A DNA stretch of 64,000 bases, from assembly GCA_029260265.1 (NCBI GenBank), contig JAJDDO010000024.1:186001-250000 (forward strand). The letters run 5' to 3'. Positions within the stretch are counted from its first letter, which is position 1, and every line of letters starts with the position of its first letter. Positions 35,459 through 43,299 of the stretch are shown here, piece by piece. Both the position numbers and the translations under genes were made by a program. A model generated the notes under the pieces. It saw nothing but the letters and a program-made list of their open reading frames with translations. It was not told the DNA's origin and ran no database searches. This stretch comes from Phycisphaerales bacterium. Its GTDB lineage: Bacteria; Planctomycetota; Phycisphaerae; Phycisphaerales; UBA1924.

Positions 35459-37339
35459 ATGAAACAACGAAAAAATGAGAGAACAGTGTTCATCGCCGCC
35501 CTCGGGATCGGGCTCTTGGGCACAAATGCTCTTGCCCAAGACTCTGATCCAGAGAACCCGCCGAAGCGTTCCCCTGTCCAACGAACCATTGATACGCTGG
35601 GGGACCGAGAAATTCCCGCTGCCCGTCCGGGCGGTCTTGCGGTGTTTCCATTCGATTTCCGCCCGATCGATGGCGTTGCCAACAATACACTGAATCCAGA
35701 GTGGGGAGCCTCTGGCATCGAGTTCATCCGTGCTCTTCCCGCAGACTACGCCGATGGCGTCGGATCTCCGAGTGGTGAAAATCGTCCGAGTGCTCGAATG
35801 ATCAGCAACCTGGTTGCAGCACAAGATGGCACCGACATACCAAACCAACTTGGGTACTCTGACTTTATCTGGCAGTGGGGCCAGTTCCTCGATCACGATA
35901 TCGACGAGACCCCGATCGGTAGCCCGAGCGAGGCGTTCGATATCTCGGTGCCGGTCGGAGACGCATGGTTTGATCCATCGAGTACCGGCATCGCCACCAT
36001 CCCGCTTGACCGCTCGGCATGGACCATGGTTGATGGTGTTCGCGAGCAGTTGAATCTTATCACCGCCTACATTGATGCGTCAAATGTCTATGGATCCGAA
36101 GAAGCGCGGGCACTTGAACTCCGCTCGCTTGACGGAACGGGCAAGCTGAAGACGAGCGATGGTAATCTCTTGCCCTACAACATCAACGGCTTTTCGAACG
36201 CACCAACCGGAGCCGATCCGTCGTTCTTCCTTGCCGGAGATGTCAGGGCCAATGAACAGGTTGGGTTGACAGCGATGCATACGCTCTTTATGCGTGAGCA
36301 CAACCGGCTTGCTGAGCAGATCGCCGCTGAGCACCCCGCGTTTTCGGGTGACCGGATCTACGAGCATGCTCGCGCCATGGTGGTTGCGGAGATGCAGGCG
36401 ATTACCTTCAATGAGTTCCTCCCCAAACTCCTCGGGCAACGCGCGATGCCTCGCTACCGCGGATACCGTCCGCGTGTAGATGCGAGTATCGCCAATGTCT
36501 TTGCAAACGCGGCGTACCGTGTCGGACACACGATGCTTTCGACCCAGATCCTTCGTCTCGACGAATCGGGCCAGGAGATCGAGGCGGGGCATCTCGATCT
36601 TGCTGCAGCTTTCTTTGTGCCAAACGAGATCGTTGAGAATGGAATCGACCCGTTGCTCCGCGGATTGGCGAGCCAGCACGCGCAAGACATTGATTCATAT
36701 GTGATCGACGATGTACGCAACTTCCTGTTCGGTGCCCCCGGCGCCGGCGGGTTCGATCTGGTTTCGCTCAACATCCAGCGTGGACGCGATCACGGGCTGC
36801 CGAGCTACAACGCGGTTCGGACTGCATTCGGACGCCAGCCGGCTACAAGCTTCGCACAGGTGAATCCAGATCCTGTGGTCATGCAGAGGCTGTCCTCCGC
36901 GTATGACAGCGTTGACGATATCGACGCCTGGGTCGGGTTGCTCGCAGAAAAGCACCGCCCCGGTGCGTTCGTAGGCGAGACGCTCCTGCGTGTGCTTCGA
37001 GATCAGTTCACCCGCCTGCGTGACGGAGACCGTTTCTGGTACCAGAGCTACCTGCCACGACACTTGGTGAGGCAGGTTAATCGAACATCTCTCGCGGACA
37101 TCATCCGGCGCAACACCGGAATCGGGAACGAGATCCAGGACGATGTATTCAAGGTTCAGACCCGGTGCTTGGCAGACCTTGCCGAGCCCCACGGAGTGCT
37201 CAACTTCTCTGATGTTGTTGAGTTTATTCGATTGTTCAACGATGGAGATCTCGCGGCTGACTTTGACGGCAATGGCGTGCTCGGCTTTGGCGATGTCATC
37301 GCCTTCATCCAAGAGTTCACGCAGGGATGCGGTAACTAA
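35459..37339 (+). CDS. Secreted animal-type heme peroxidase with dockerin-like tail
   Basis: The start at MKQRKNERTVFIAALG (35459) has CGGAG seven bases upstream and a signal peptide ending NALA-Q. The 626-residue protein shows the peroxidase-cyclooxygenase family blocks: WQWGQFLDHDIDETPI with the distal His and Ca/Asp, MHTLFMREHNRLAEQI, VAEMQAITFNEFLP, YRVGHTMLS with the proximal His, and NIQRGRDHGLPSYNAVR. The C-terminus has two dockerin-like repeats (NFSDVVEFIRLFNDGDLAAD and FGDVIAFIQEFTQGC). It probably uses H2O2 to oxidise halide or organic substrates outside the cell. A strong terminator follows. Confidence 0.9.
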   Translation: MKQRKNERTVFIAALGIGLLGTNALAQDSDPENPPKRSPVQRTIDTLGDREIPAARPGGLAVFPFDFRPIDGVANNTLNPEWGASGIEFIRALPADYADGVGSPSGENRPSARMISNLVAAQDGTDIPNQLGYSDFIWQWGQFLDHDIDETPIGSPSEAFDISVPVGDAWFDPSSTGIATIPLDRSAWTMVDGVREQLNLITAYIDASNVYGSEEARALELRSLDGTGKLKTSDGNLLPYNINGFSNAPTGADPSFFLAGDVRANEQVGLTAMHTLFMREHNRLAEQIAAEHPAFSGDRIYEHARAMVVAEMQAITFNEFLPKLLGQRAMPRYRGYRPRVDASIANVFANAAYRVGHTMLSTQILRLDESGQEIEAGHLDLAAAFFVPNEIVENGIDPLLRGLASQHAQDIDSYVIDDVRNFLFGAPGAGGFDLVSLNIQRGRDHGLPSYNAVRTAFGRQPATSFAQVNPDPVVMQRLSSAYDSVDDIDAWVGLLAEKHRPGAFVGETLLRVLRDQFTRLRDGDRFWYQSYLPRHLVRQVNRTSLADIIRRNTGIGNEIQDDVFKVQTRCLADLAEPHGVLNFSDVVEFIRLFNDGDLAADFDGNGVLGFGDVIAFIQEFTQGCGN

Positions 37340-37349
37340 CACACCTCCG

Positions 37350-37384
37350 CTGCCCCGCCCGCAAACCCGGACGGGGCAGTCTTT
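37350..37384 (+). terminator. Rho-independent terminator of the peroxidase gene
   Basis: Stem CTGCCCCG/CGGGGCAG with a 14-base loop is followed by TCTTT, 11 bases after the stop codon. Confidence 0.75.
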
Positions 37385-37630
37385 GCTTATGGTCCTGAAG
37401 GACACAATGGCAATATCGAACTCGCGCCCAAGCCCAGGCCGTTGGTTGTCGATGCATGGGAGGGCGATCCATGTGATGTCCATCAGCCGCTGGTGCTGGC
37501 TCAGAGTAGGACGGCATCATCGCGTCCCTCACATGATGCCCATCGATGTTGAATAATCTTGTGGTTAGTCCGGTCGCGATTTGATTGCTTCAAAGCTGAA
37601 GAGTTCTCCGCTGACGGATTCTGCATACTG
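37385..37630. other. Intergenic, nothing identified
   Basis: About 245 bases between the peroxidase terminator and the first insertion sequence have no supported gene. Confidence 0.5.
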
Positions 37631-39196
37631 AACGGGGGGCGATCCAAGATATGTCAAACAGTCTCTCGTGCCGCTTCTCAGTGATGCGGCTTCAGTCCCC
37701 TGAAGTGGCGTTGGATGTCAAACTGGGTCGAGATCGGGCGAATTCGCTCATCCTGATGCCCCACCGCGGTGGGCCAGGAGATTGTGGTGGGTCTTGGGAG
37801 TCAATTTGGGTGTCCTTTTTGTCCACCAATTCCACTCCAAAAGATCGTCTAAGCACTTCATGGCACATATCTTACCAGATTCCGGATGTGCATACCCGGA
37901 CATCTGGAGATCTAGAATGAAACAGCATGAACGATCCGTCTGGGATCTCGTCGAATCGGTCTCTATCCTCTTTATGCGCAGCTATCTTGCTGCCCGAGCC
38001 CGGGCATTCGAGCACCCCATGCACGTGGTGCGATTGCTTGCCCAGCGGGATCACGCCCATTCAGATTGTGTGCTCCTGGAACGCGAACTCGCTATCTACC
38101 GCTCCCAGCGCCAACGCAAGCCCGCCAAACACCGCCCCCACTACGCGCCGCAGGAACGGGCCGAGATCCTTCAGTTGATGAGACTACGAGGATGGTCATG
38201 CAAAGAAGCCGCTGCTCGCTTCATAGTCCACCCCAACACAATTCGGAACTGGAAGCGGGCGCTGCGGTACAAACTCAGAGCGGATCAGGTTGTCGGTGCA
38301 CCGCCCTGGAACAAGTTGCACGGAGGCGTGCGATGGCTGGTGCACGAGATGCGTCAGCTGTGCCCCGAGCGAGATTTCGGAACGCGCACCATCGCCAGAT
38401 ACATCATGCGATCCGGAATCCAGATCAGCAGGGCTTCAGTGCGCCGGATCCTCGAAGAAGAGCGATCACCAAATCCATACCACGGAACGCTATCAAACCG
38501 GACGAACAGGACTGCACCCGCACACCTGATTCACCCTCGTAGTCCTCATCATGTGTGGCACCTGGATATCACCTCAATACGAGTGTTGTGGCTGAAGCTC
38601 GAAGTTGCTGCCATTATCGATGGGTGTTGCAGGAAGATTGTCGGGATCAGGGCCTTTGCGAAACGACCGACAACCGCTGACATAGTCAGGCTTATCGATG
38701 ACTCGATCTGCTCGAACACCAAACCGCGGTTCATCATCACCGATCGCGGCTCGCAGTTTCAACGAGCATTTCACTCAGCACTGATCCAGCGAGGGATCAC
38801 ACAAGCCCGATGCCCGGCGCGTGTCTGGCAGTTCAACGCCAAGGTCGAACGGCTGTTCTGGAGTCTAAAAAGATGGTGGCGGGTATCACTCGTCCCGCCC
38901 AACCTGTCAACGATCCAGAAGCGGCTGGAAGACTTTGCTACATGGCACAATCTTTACCGGCCACATGCATCACTTGGTACAATGACGCCGAGTGAAGCGG
39001 AGCTCGGGCTTCGTAAACAAGAGCCAATACGCTATACGGAAGGAGGTGAACTCGAACCCAGGATCACGATCAAGCGACAGCATGTCGGCGATGATCCGCG
39101 ATTACTCTATCCGGTGATCAAGGTGAGGCCGAAACATCACTTTGCGGCGTGATATTCGCCGTATGGGCGGGTATCACAATCTGCTGGCCCCCCGCT
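37631..39196 (+). mobile_element. Full insertion sequence, copy A (IS3/IS481-like superfamily, unassigned)
   Basis: The element carries one transposase. The right end (CACAATCTGCTGGCCCCCCG at 39175) is the inverted repeat of GCGGTGGGCCAGGAGATTGTG at 37766. However the 135 bases upstream of 37766 are also shared with copy B, so the element probably begins at the CGGGGGGC near 37632 and has an internal copy of its terminus. No clear target duplication was seen. Confidence 0.75.
37917..39152 (+). CDS. IS transposase, copy A (DDE, rve fold)
   Basis: The start at MKQHERSVWDLVESV (37917) has GGAG upstream and gives 411 residues, identical in length to copy B. An N-terminal helix-turn-helix (RGWSCKEAAARFIVHPNTIR) recognises DNA. 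The integrase core has Asp in WHLDITSIRVLWLK, Asp in IITDRGSQFQ and Glu in NAKVERLFWSLKRWW, about 34 residues after the second Asp. All three catalytic acids are present, so it could be active. It is a single-frame transposase, without the orfA/orfB frameshift of typical IS3 elements. Confidence 0.87.
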   Translation: MKQHERSVWDLVESVSILFMRSYLAARARAFEHPMHVVRLLAQRDHAHSDCVLLERELAIYRSQRQRKPAKHRPHYAPQERAEILQLMRLRGWSCKEAAARFIVHPNTIRNWKRALRYKLRADQVVGAPPWNKLHGGVRWLVHEMRQLCPERDFGTRTIARYIMRSGIQISRASVRRILEEERSPNPYHGTLSNRTNRTAPAHLIHPRSPHHVWHLDITSIRVLWLKLEVAAIIDGCCRKIVGIRAFAKRPTTADIVRLIDDSICSNTKPRFIITDRGSQFQRAFHSALIQRGITQARCPARVWQFNAKVERLFWSLKRWWRVSLVPPNLSTIQKRLEDFATWHNLYRPHASLGTMTPSEAELGLRKQEPIRYTEGGELEPRITIKRQHVGDDPRLLYPVIKVRPKHHFAA

Positions 39197-39248
39197 GTGA
39201 GTGCAATTTTTTGCTAAGTCAGTTTTTGAAAGCTGTAAAGGAATGCTC

Positions 39249-39806
39249 ATGTCCATGACGATCGATGCTGCGAGTAGAGATTTGTTGCTGCTGCATAAGC
39301 GAGTGGTTTATTCTTCCTTGAGGAGGAGGCGGCGGTGCAATGCTGACTGGTTTGTTTATGCCACTCGGGGTATGTGGCTGAAAATCTTTGTTGTCGCAAT
39401 TGCTTGTCTTTTGATTTGCGTAACTTTTTCTGTAGGCGGCAAGATTGAGTTGTACGACTTGCTTGGAATTGTGTTTTTCTCTACTGTAGTTTGTTTTTTA
39501 GTTTGGCTTAGCCACGATAGAGTAACGGTGTCTTTTTCCAGGGATAGAGTTAATGTGACACTTGGGTCAATGATTCATGCAAAACACAGTGTTTCGTACC
39601 CTTTTGTTGTGAGTTCAAGTGATTCCATAATTGATTCCCGTTCTTATCCTGTTGTGTGTGTTCAATGGTCAACTAATGAGTGTCGATGGTTAGTGTTAGA
39701 TAATCCTCGATCAGCTAATCAGTTGCAAAAATGGATTGGCATAGCCTGTGTACAGTTTTGTCCATCTGAACAGGTTAAGGTTACAAGTTTTTTGTATGGG
39801 GCATAG
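39249..39806 (+). CDS. Hypothetical protein with two membrane helices, AT-rich
   Basis: The start at MSMTIDAASRDLLLL (39249) has AAGGA upstream; the GTG used in the track is inside IS-flank sequence. The 185-residue product has a basic N-terminus, two adjacent membrane helices (IFVVAIACLLICVTFSV and LLGIVFFSTVVCFLVWL) and a soluble C-terminal domain of strands resembling a PH-like membrane-associated domain (VTVSFSRDRVNVTLG). The base composition is clearly more AT-rich than the core genes and it is trapped between two IS copies, so it is likely acquired DNA. I do not recognise a family. Confidence 0.6.
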   Translation: MSMTIDAASRDLLLLHKRVVYSSLRRRRRCNADWFVYATRGMWLKIFVVAIACLLICVTFSVGGKIELYDLLGIVFFSTVVCFLVWLSHDRVTVSFSRDRVNVTLGSMIHAKHSVSYPFVVSSSDSIIDSRSYPVVCVQWSTNECRWLVLDNPRSANQLQKWIGIACVQFCPSEQVKVTSFLYGA

Positions 39807-39849
39807 CCGGGTTCGGCGAGAGCAGTGGGGGGTAAGGAAAGACCGCCCA

Positions 39850-39925
39850 TGTAGTGTGTACAAAATAATCGATGAAGAAGAGCTGGTTTGCCACTTTGAA
39901 TTCAGAGGAATCAATTTGCTTGGTG
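39850..39925 (+). repeat. 76-bp segment repeated in inverse orientation at 51558-51633
   Basis: About 80% identical to the reverse complement of 51558-51633. Both copies can be read as CSV(Y/H)K.(I/L)DEE...C.F(E/D)FR.INLLG, and differences are partly synonymous, so it may be a remnant of a coding sequence. Both lie next to copies of the same insertion sequence. The surrounding 39807-40087 holds no supported gene. Confidence 0.6.
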
Positions 39926-40087
39926 TGCAAAAACTCTATCCGCGCCGATTGGGGGGGTGCTTCGGCGGCGTTCGATCGGCAGATGCACATCGAGCTACAC
40001 AACGGATAGTGAATCGTCCGGCATGATATCAGATCGGACGTACGAAAACCATTCGCGATCATGACCTGCCCCCATTGTTTGTACCAC

Positions 40088-41652
40088 AACGGGGGGCGAT
40101 CCAAGATATGTCAAACAGTCTCTCGTTCCGCTCTGATCAGAGCGGCCTTACTCCCCTATATCGGCGGTGGATGTCAAACTGGGTCGAGATGAGGCAGGAT
40201 CGCCCCTCCCGAGGCCCCACCGCGGTGGGCCAGGAGATTGTGGTGGGTCTTGGGAGTCAGTTTGGGTGTCCTTTTTGTCCACCGATTCCTCCCCGTGTTA
40301 GCGCCTAACTGCCTCATTGCACATATCTTACCAGAATCCGGCTGTGCATACCCGGACATCTGGAGATCTGGAATGAAGCAGCATGAACGGTCCGTCTGGG
40401 ATCTTGTCGAATCGGTCTCCATCCTCTTTATGCGCGGGTACCTCGCCGCCCGAGCGCGGGCTTTCGAGCACCCCATGCCCATGGTGCGACTGCTTACCCA
40501 GCGGGATCACGCCCATTCGGATGCTGTGCTGCTCGAGCGTGAGCTCGCGATCTACCGCTCCCAGCGCCAACGCAAGCCGGCGAAGCAACGCCCCCACTAC
40601 GCACCGCAGGAGCGAGCCGAGATTCTTCAGTTGATGAGACTGCGAGGATGGTCATGCAAAGAAGCCGCAGCCCGTTTCATCGTCCACCCCAATACGGTCC
40701 GCAACTGGAAACGAGCGTTGCGGGACAAACTCAGAGCGGATCAGATTGTCGGTGTACCGCCATGGAACAGACTCCACGGGGGCGTGCGATGGCTGGTGCA
40801 CGAGATGCGTCAGCTGTGCCCCGAGCGAGATTTCGGAACGCGCACCATCGCCAGATACATCATGCGTTCAGGGATCCAGATCAGCAGAGCATCTGTGCGC
40901 AGGATCCTCGAAGAAGATCGATCACCACATCCATTCCACGGAACGCAATCAAACCGGACGAACAGGACTGCACCCGCAGACATGATGCGGCCTCGGAAGC
41001 CCAACCATGTGTGGCACCTGGATATCACCTCGATGCGTGTGTTGTGGCTGAAGCTCGAAGTTGCTGCCATTATCGATGGTTGCAGCAGGAAGATTGTCGG
41101 GATCAGGGCATTCGCCAAACGACCGACGACCGAAGACATGGTCATGCTGATTGAGAGCTCAATTAGAACAAACTCTGTACCACGGTTTATCGTCACGGAT
41201 CGAGGCTCACAGTTTCAGCGAATGTTTCATACCGCCATGATGCAACGAGGGATCACGCATGCACGCGGACCGGCTCGCGTGTGGCAGTTCAACGCCAAGG
41301 TCGAACGGCTCTTCTGGAGCCTGAAGAGATGGTGGCGGGTATCACTCGTACCACCCAACCTCACCTCGATTCAGAAACGACTGGAGGGCTACGCGATCTG
41401 GCACAATCTCTACCGCCCGCACGCATCTCTTGGTATGCTGACACCATGCGAGGCTGAGCTCGGATTGCGTCGGCCGGAACCAATACGCTACACGGAAGGA
41501 GGTGAACTCGAGCCCAAGATCACGATCAGACGATATCATGTCGGTGACGATGCGCGATTACTCTATCCGGTGATCAAGGTGAGGCCGGAGAGATGTTTTG
41601 CGGCGTGATATTCACCATATGGGTTGGTGCCACAGCCTGCTGACCCTCCGCT
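40088..41652 (+). mobile_element. Full insertion sequence, copy B
   Basis: Same layout and length as copy A, including the shared ~135-bp left extension (ACGGGGGGCGATCCAAGATA) and the internal terminal repeat at 40222. The right end (CACAGCCTGCTGACCCTCCG) has drifted from the others. It ends 28 bases before the methyltransferase gene. Confidence 0.75.
40373..41608 (+). CDS. IS transposase, copy B (DDE, rve fold)
   Basis: A 411-residue homologue of copy A, mostly identical but with scattered substitutions (for example DMVMLIESSIRTNSVPRF against DIVRLIDDSICSNTKPRF). The three acids are kept: WHLDITSMRVLW, IVTDRGSQFQ and NAKVERLFW. The start at 40373 has GGAG upstream. It is a separate, older or independently acquired lineage of the same element, not a fresh duplicate of copy A. 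Confidence 0.87.
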   Translation: MKQHERSVWDLVESVSILFMRGYLAARARAFEHPMPMVRLLTQRDHAHSDAVLLERELAIYRSQRQRKPAKQRPHYAPQERAEILQLMRLRGWSCKEAAARFIVHPNTVRNWKRALRDKLRADQIVGVPPWNRLHGGVRWLVHEMRQLCPERDFGTRTIARYIMRSGIQISRASVRRILEEDRSPHPFHGTQSNRTNRTAPADMMRPRKPNHVWHLDITSMRVLWLKLEVAAIIDGCSRKIVGIRAFAKRPTTEDMVMLIESSIRTNSVPRFIVTDRGSQFQRMFHTAMMQRGITHARGPARVWQFNAKVERLFWSLKRWWRVSLVPPNLTSIQKRLEGYAIWHNLYRPHASLGMLTPCEAELGLRRPEPIRYTEGGELEPKITIRRYHVGDDARLLYPVIKVRPERCFAA

Positions 41653-41679
41653 GTAAGCACTTTCCAGAAAAATTAACAA

Positions 41680-42360
41680 ATGCCAGATGACCCTGCCCAC
41701 CGTGATCATGACTTCCACATCAACCCAGAGGTTGTGCCGGGGTTATTCGATCGTATGGCATATGGACTGGATCTGATGAACATTTTGGACCGGTCGGCAT
41801 ACGACCGGCTCGTAGAGCTCGGGGCGTTCTCGATGGCCAAATCAGTTCTCGAGATCGGGAGTGGCACGGGCGGATTCGCAGATCGACTGCTCAAGCGGGA
41901 ATTGCAAGGCGATACATTGTATCAACTGACAGAAGTGAGCCCGGTGCTTACGAAACGATTAGAACGGCGCTTCGCGGGGTTCAGCAACCAAGTCCGTGTG
42001 CAGTGTGTTGAAATGAATAACCCGTACCCGTTTACAGGTCCGTTCGATCGGATCGTGTCCGCTTATGTCCATGACACTATGCCACTTGAAGATCTGCAAT
42101 GGCATATGGATGAGCTGCACAGGCTGCTGGCACCAGGGGGTAAATTGTGCATGGCGATAACGGGAGGAGGGACCAGCAAACGAGCACGCCTAATGATGAG
42201 GGCATGGCACGGATTGTTCTCTCTAAACCCGAGCCTGGTAGGCGGAAGCCGAGTTGTTGATCTGGTAAAAATGCTCGATTCGAAGAAATGGGAGCAGGTG
42301 GAATCCGAAGATGTAGACGGGCTTGGCTTCGCTAGCCGAGTAATTATTGCTACTAGGTAA
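41680..42360 (+). CDS. Class I SAM-dependent methyltransferase
   Basis: The 226-residue protein has the Rossmann methyltransferase motifs: SVLEIGSGTGGFADRLL (motif I, SAM binding), YQLTEVSPVLTKRL (motif II acid), FDRIVSAYVHDTMP (post-II/III) and LLAPGGKLCMAITGGG. It most resembles the UbiE/Coq5-type small-molecule methyltransferases. It starts only 28 bases after IS copy B, with a weak ribosome site, so its native promoter may have been replaced by the element. It heads a three-gene run with a YidD-like membrane protein and an isoprenoid-synthase-like enzyme, suggesting it methylates a terpenoid or a prenyl diphosphate. Confidence 0.82.
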   Translation: MPDDPAHRDHDFHINPEVVPGLFDRMAYGLDLMNILDRSAYDRLVELGAFSMAKSVLEIGSGTGGFADRLLKRELQGDTLYQLTEVSPVLTKRLERRFAGFSNQVRVQCVEMNNPYPFTGPFDRIVSAYVHDTMPLEDLQWHMDELHRLLAPGGKLCMAITGGGTSKRARLMMRAWHGLFSLNPSLVGGSRVVDLVKMLDSKKWEQVESEDVDGLGFASRVIIATR

Positions 42361-42456
42361 TATAATACCTTTACCGTCTTCTTTCTCCCAGCGGTGGCGA
42401 TCATGCTCCACTTTCTGTCTGGGTGCATTTTGACATGTTGCAAGATTGGAGAGACC

Positions 42457-43299
42457 GTGAACTGGATTTCGATGATCGGTGATTCCGTATTTGGAGTACT
42501 AACAAGGATCTCTGTGCTAGGTGTGCATGGATACCGGCTGTGGATTTCACCAAAACGACGCAAGCGTTGCGCAAGCGGGGTGCTACACGGGTGGGAACAT
42601 TCGTGTAGTACGGTCACACTTGAAGCGCTGCGAGAGGATGGCTTGCGTGGAGCTGCGCCGAAGGTGCGGGCGCAGTTCGCAAAGTGTGCATTGGCGGCGG
42701 AGACAATCGATTCGAAGGATGGCGATGCCAATGCGACTGTGCCGCTTGCAGCGGGGGAAGAAGAAGCATGCTGCGAACTCGATCTGCATGCGGAAACAGC
42801 TCGGAAGATGATTATCGAATTGTTCACAGTTTGGTGTGTAGGCAAGTACCTGATGGCCGGAGCTTTTCATGCGGGGATGCTGGAGGGCTGGATTGAAGGC
42901 TTTTTATACAACCTGCTTGGACCGATGTTCATGGGATCTGCAGCATCAATGCTCTGGCCACTAGTGGTCCTCTCCTTAGTGATGGATTCGTTTGCCGTTT
43001 ACGCCTTGTACAAGCGTGAGGATGCCGCCCCATACCTAGTAGGGAGTTTCGGCTTGTCAGCGTTCGTGATGTTCTTTGACCCGTTCCTTGCGAGCATGGT
43101 GAACCTGGACTGGTTCGGCTCGGCGTGGAATTTGAATGAAATGACAGGGGAAATCGCAGATGCAGGCGCCGGAAAAATCTGGCACAAGGGATTGTTTGGG
43201 ATAATCTGGCCGAAGAAGTTGGCTGTGCTCATAGTCTGGGGGGCGTCATTATTCATGCTCTTGGCTGTCAGCGAGCTCTCGAGATCGTGCGATGACTGA
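42457..43299 (+). CDS. YidD-like N-domain fused to a polytopic membrane domain
   Basis: I prefer the GTG at 42457 with GGAGAG five bases upstream; the track start is 21 codons earlier. Residues 20-80 resemble YidD (VLGVHGYRLWISPKRRKRC ... HSCSTVTLEALREDGLRG ... KCAL), including the ISP motif and the conserved cysteines. After an acidic linker come about four membrane helices (SAASMLWPLVVLSLVMDSFAVY, YLVGSFGLSAFVMFFDPFLA, KLAVLIVWGASLFMLLAV). Normal YidD is about 80 residues and aids membrane insertion, so the extra half is unusual. The stop overlaps the next gene's start by eight bases, tying it to the isoprenoid enzyme. Confidence 0.65.
   Translation: MNWISMIGDSVFGVLTRISVLGVHGYRLWISPKRRKRCASGVLHGWEHSCSTVTLEALREDGLRGAAPKVRAQFAKCALAAETIDSKDGDANATVPLAAGEEEACCELDLHAETARKMIIELFTVWCVGKYLMAGAFHAGMLEGWIEGFLYNLLGPMFMGSAASMLWPLVVLSLVMDSFAVYALYKREDAAPYLVGSFGLSAFVMFFDPFLASMVNLDWFGSAWNLNEMTGEIADAGAGKIWHKGLFGIIWPKKLAVLIVWGASLFMLLAVSELSRSCDD

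Noticed and set aside
39201-39248. GTG start at 39201 for the membrane protein
   Set aside because: The first 16 codons are IS-flank sequence without a ribosome site; the ATG at 39249 has AAGGA.
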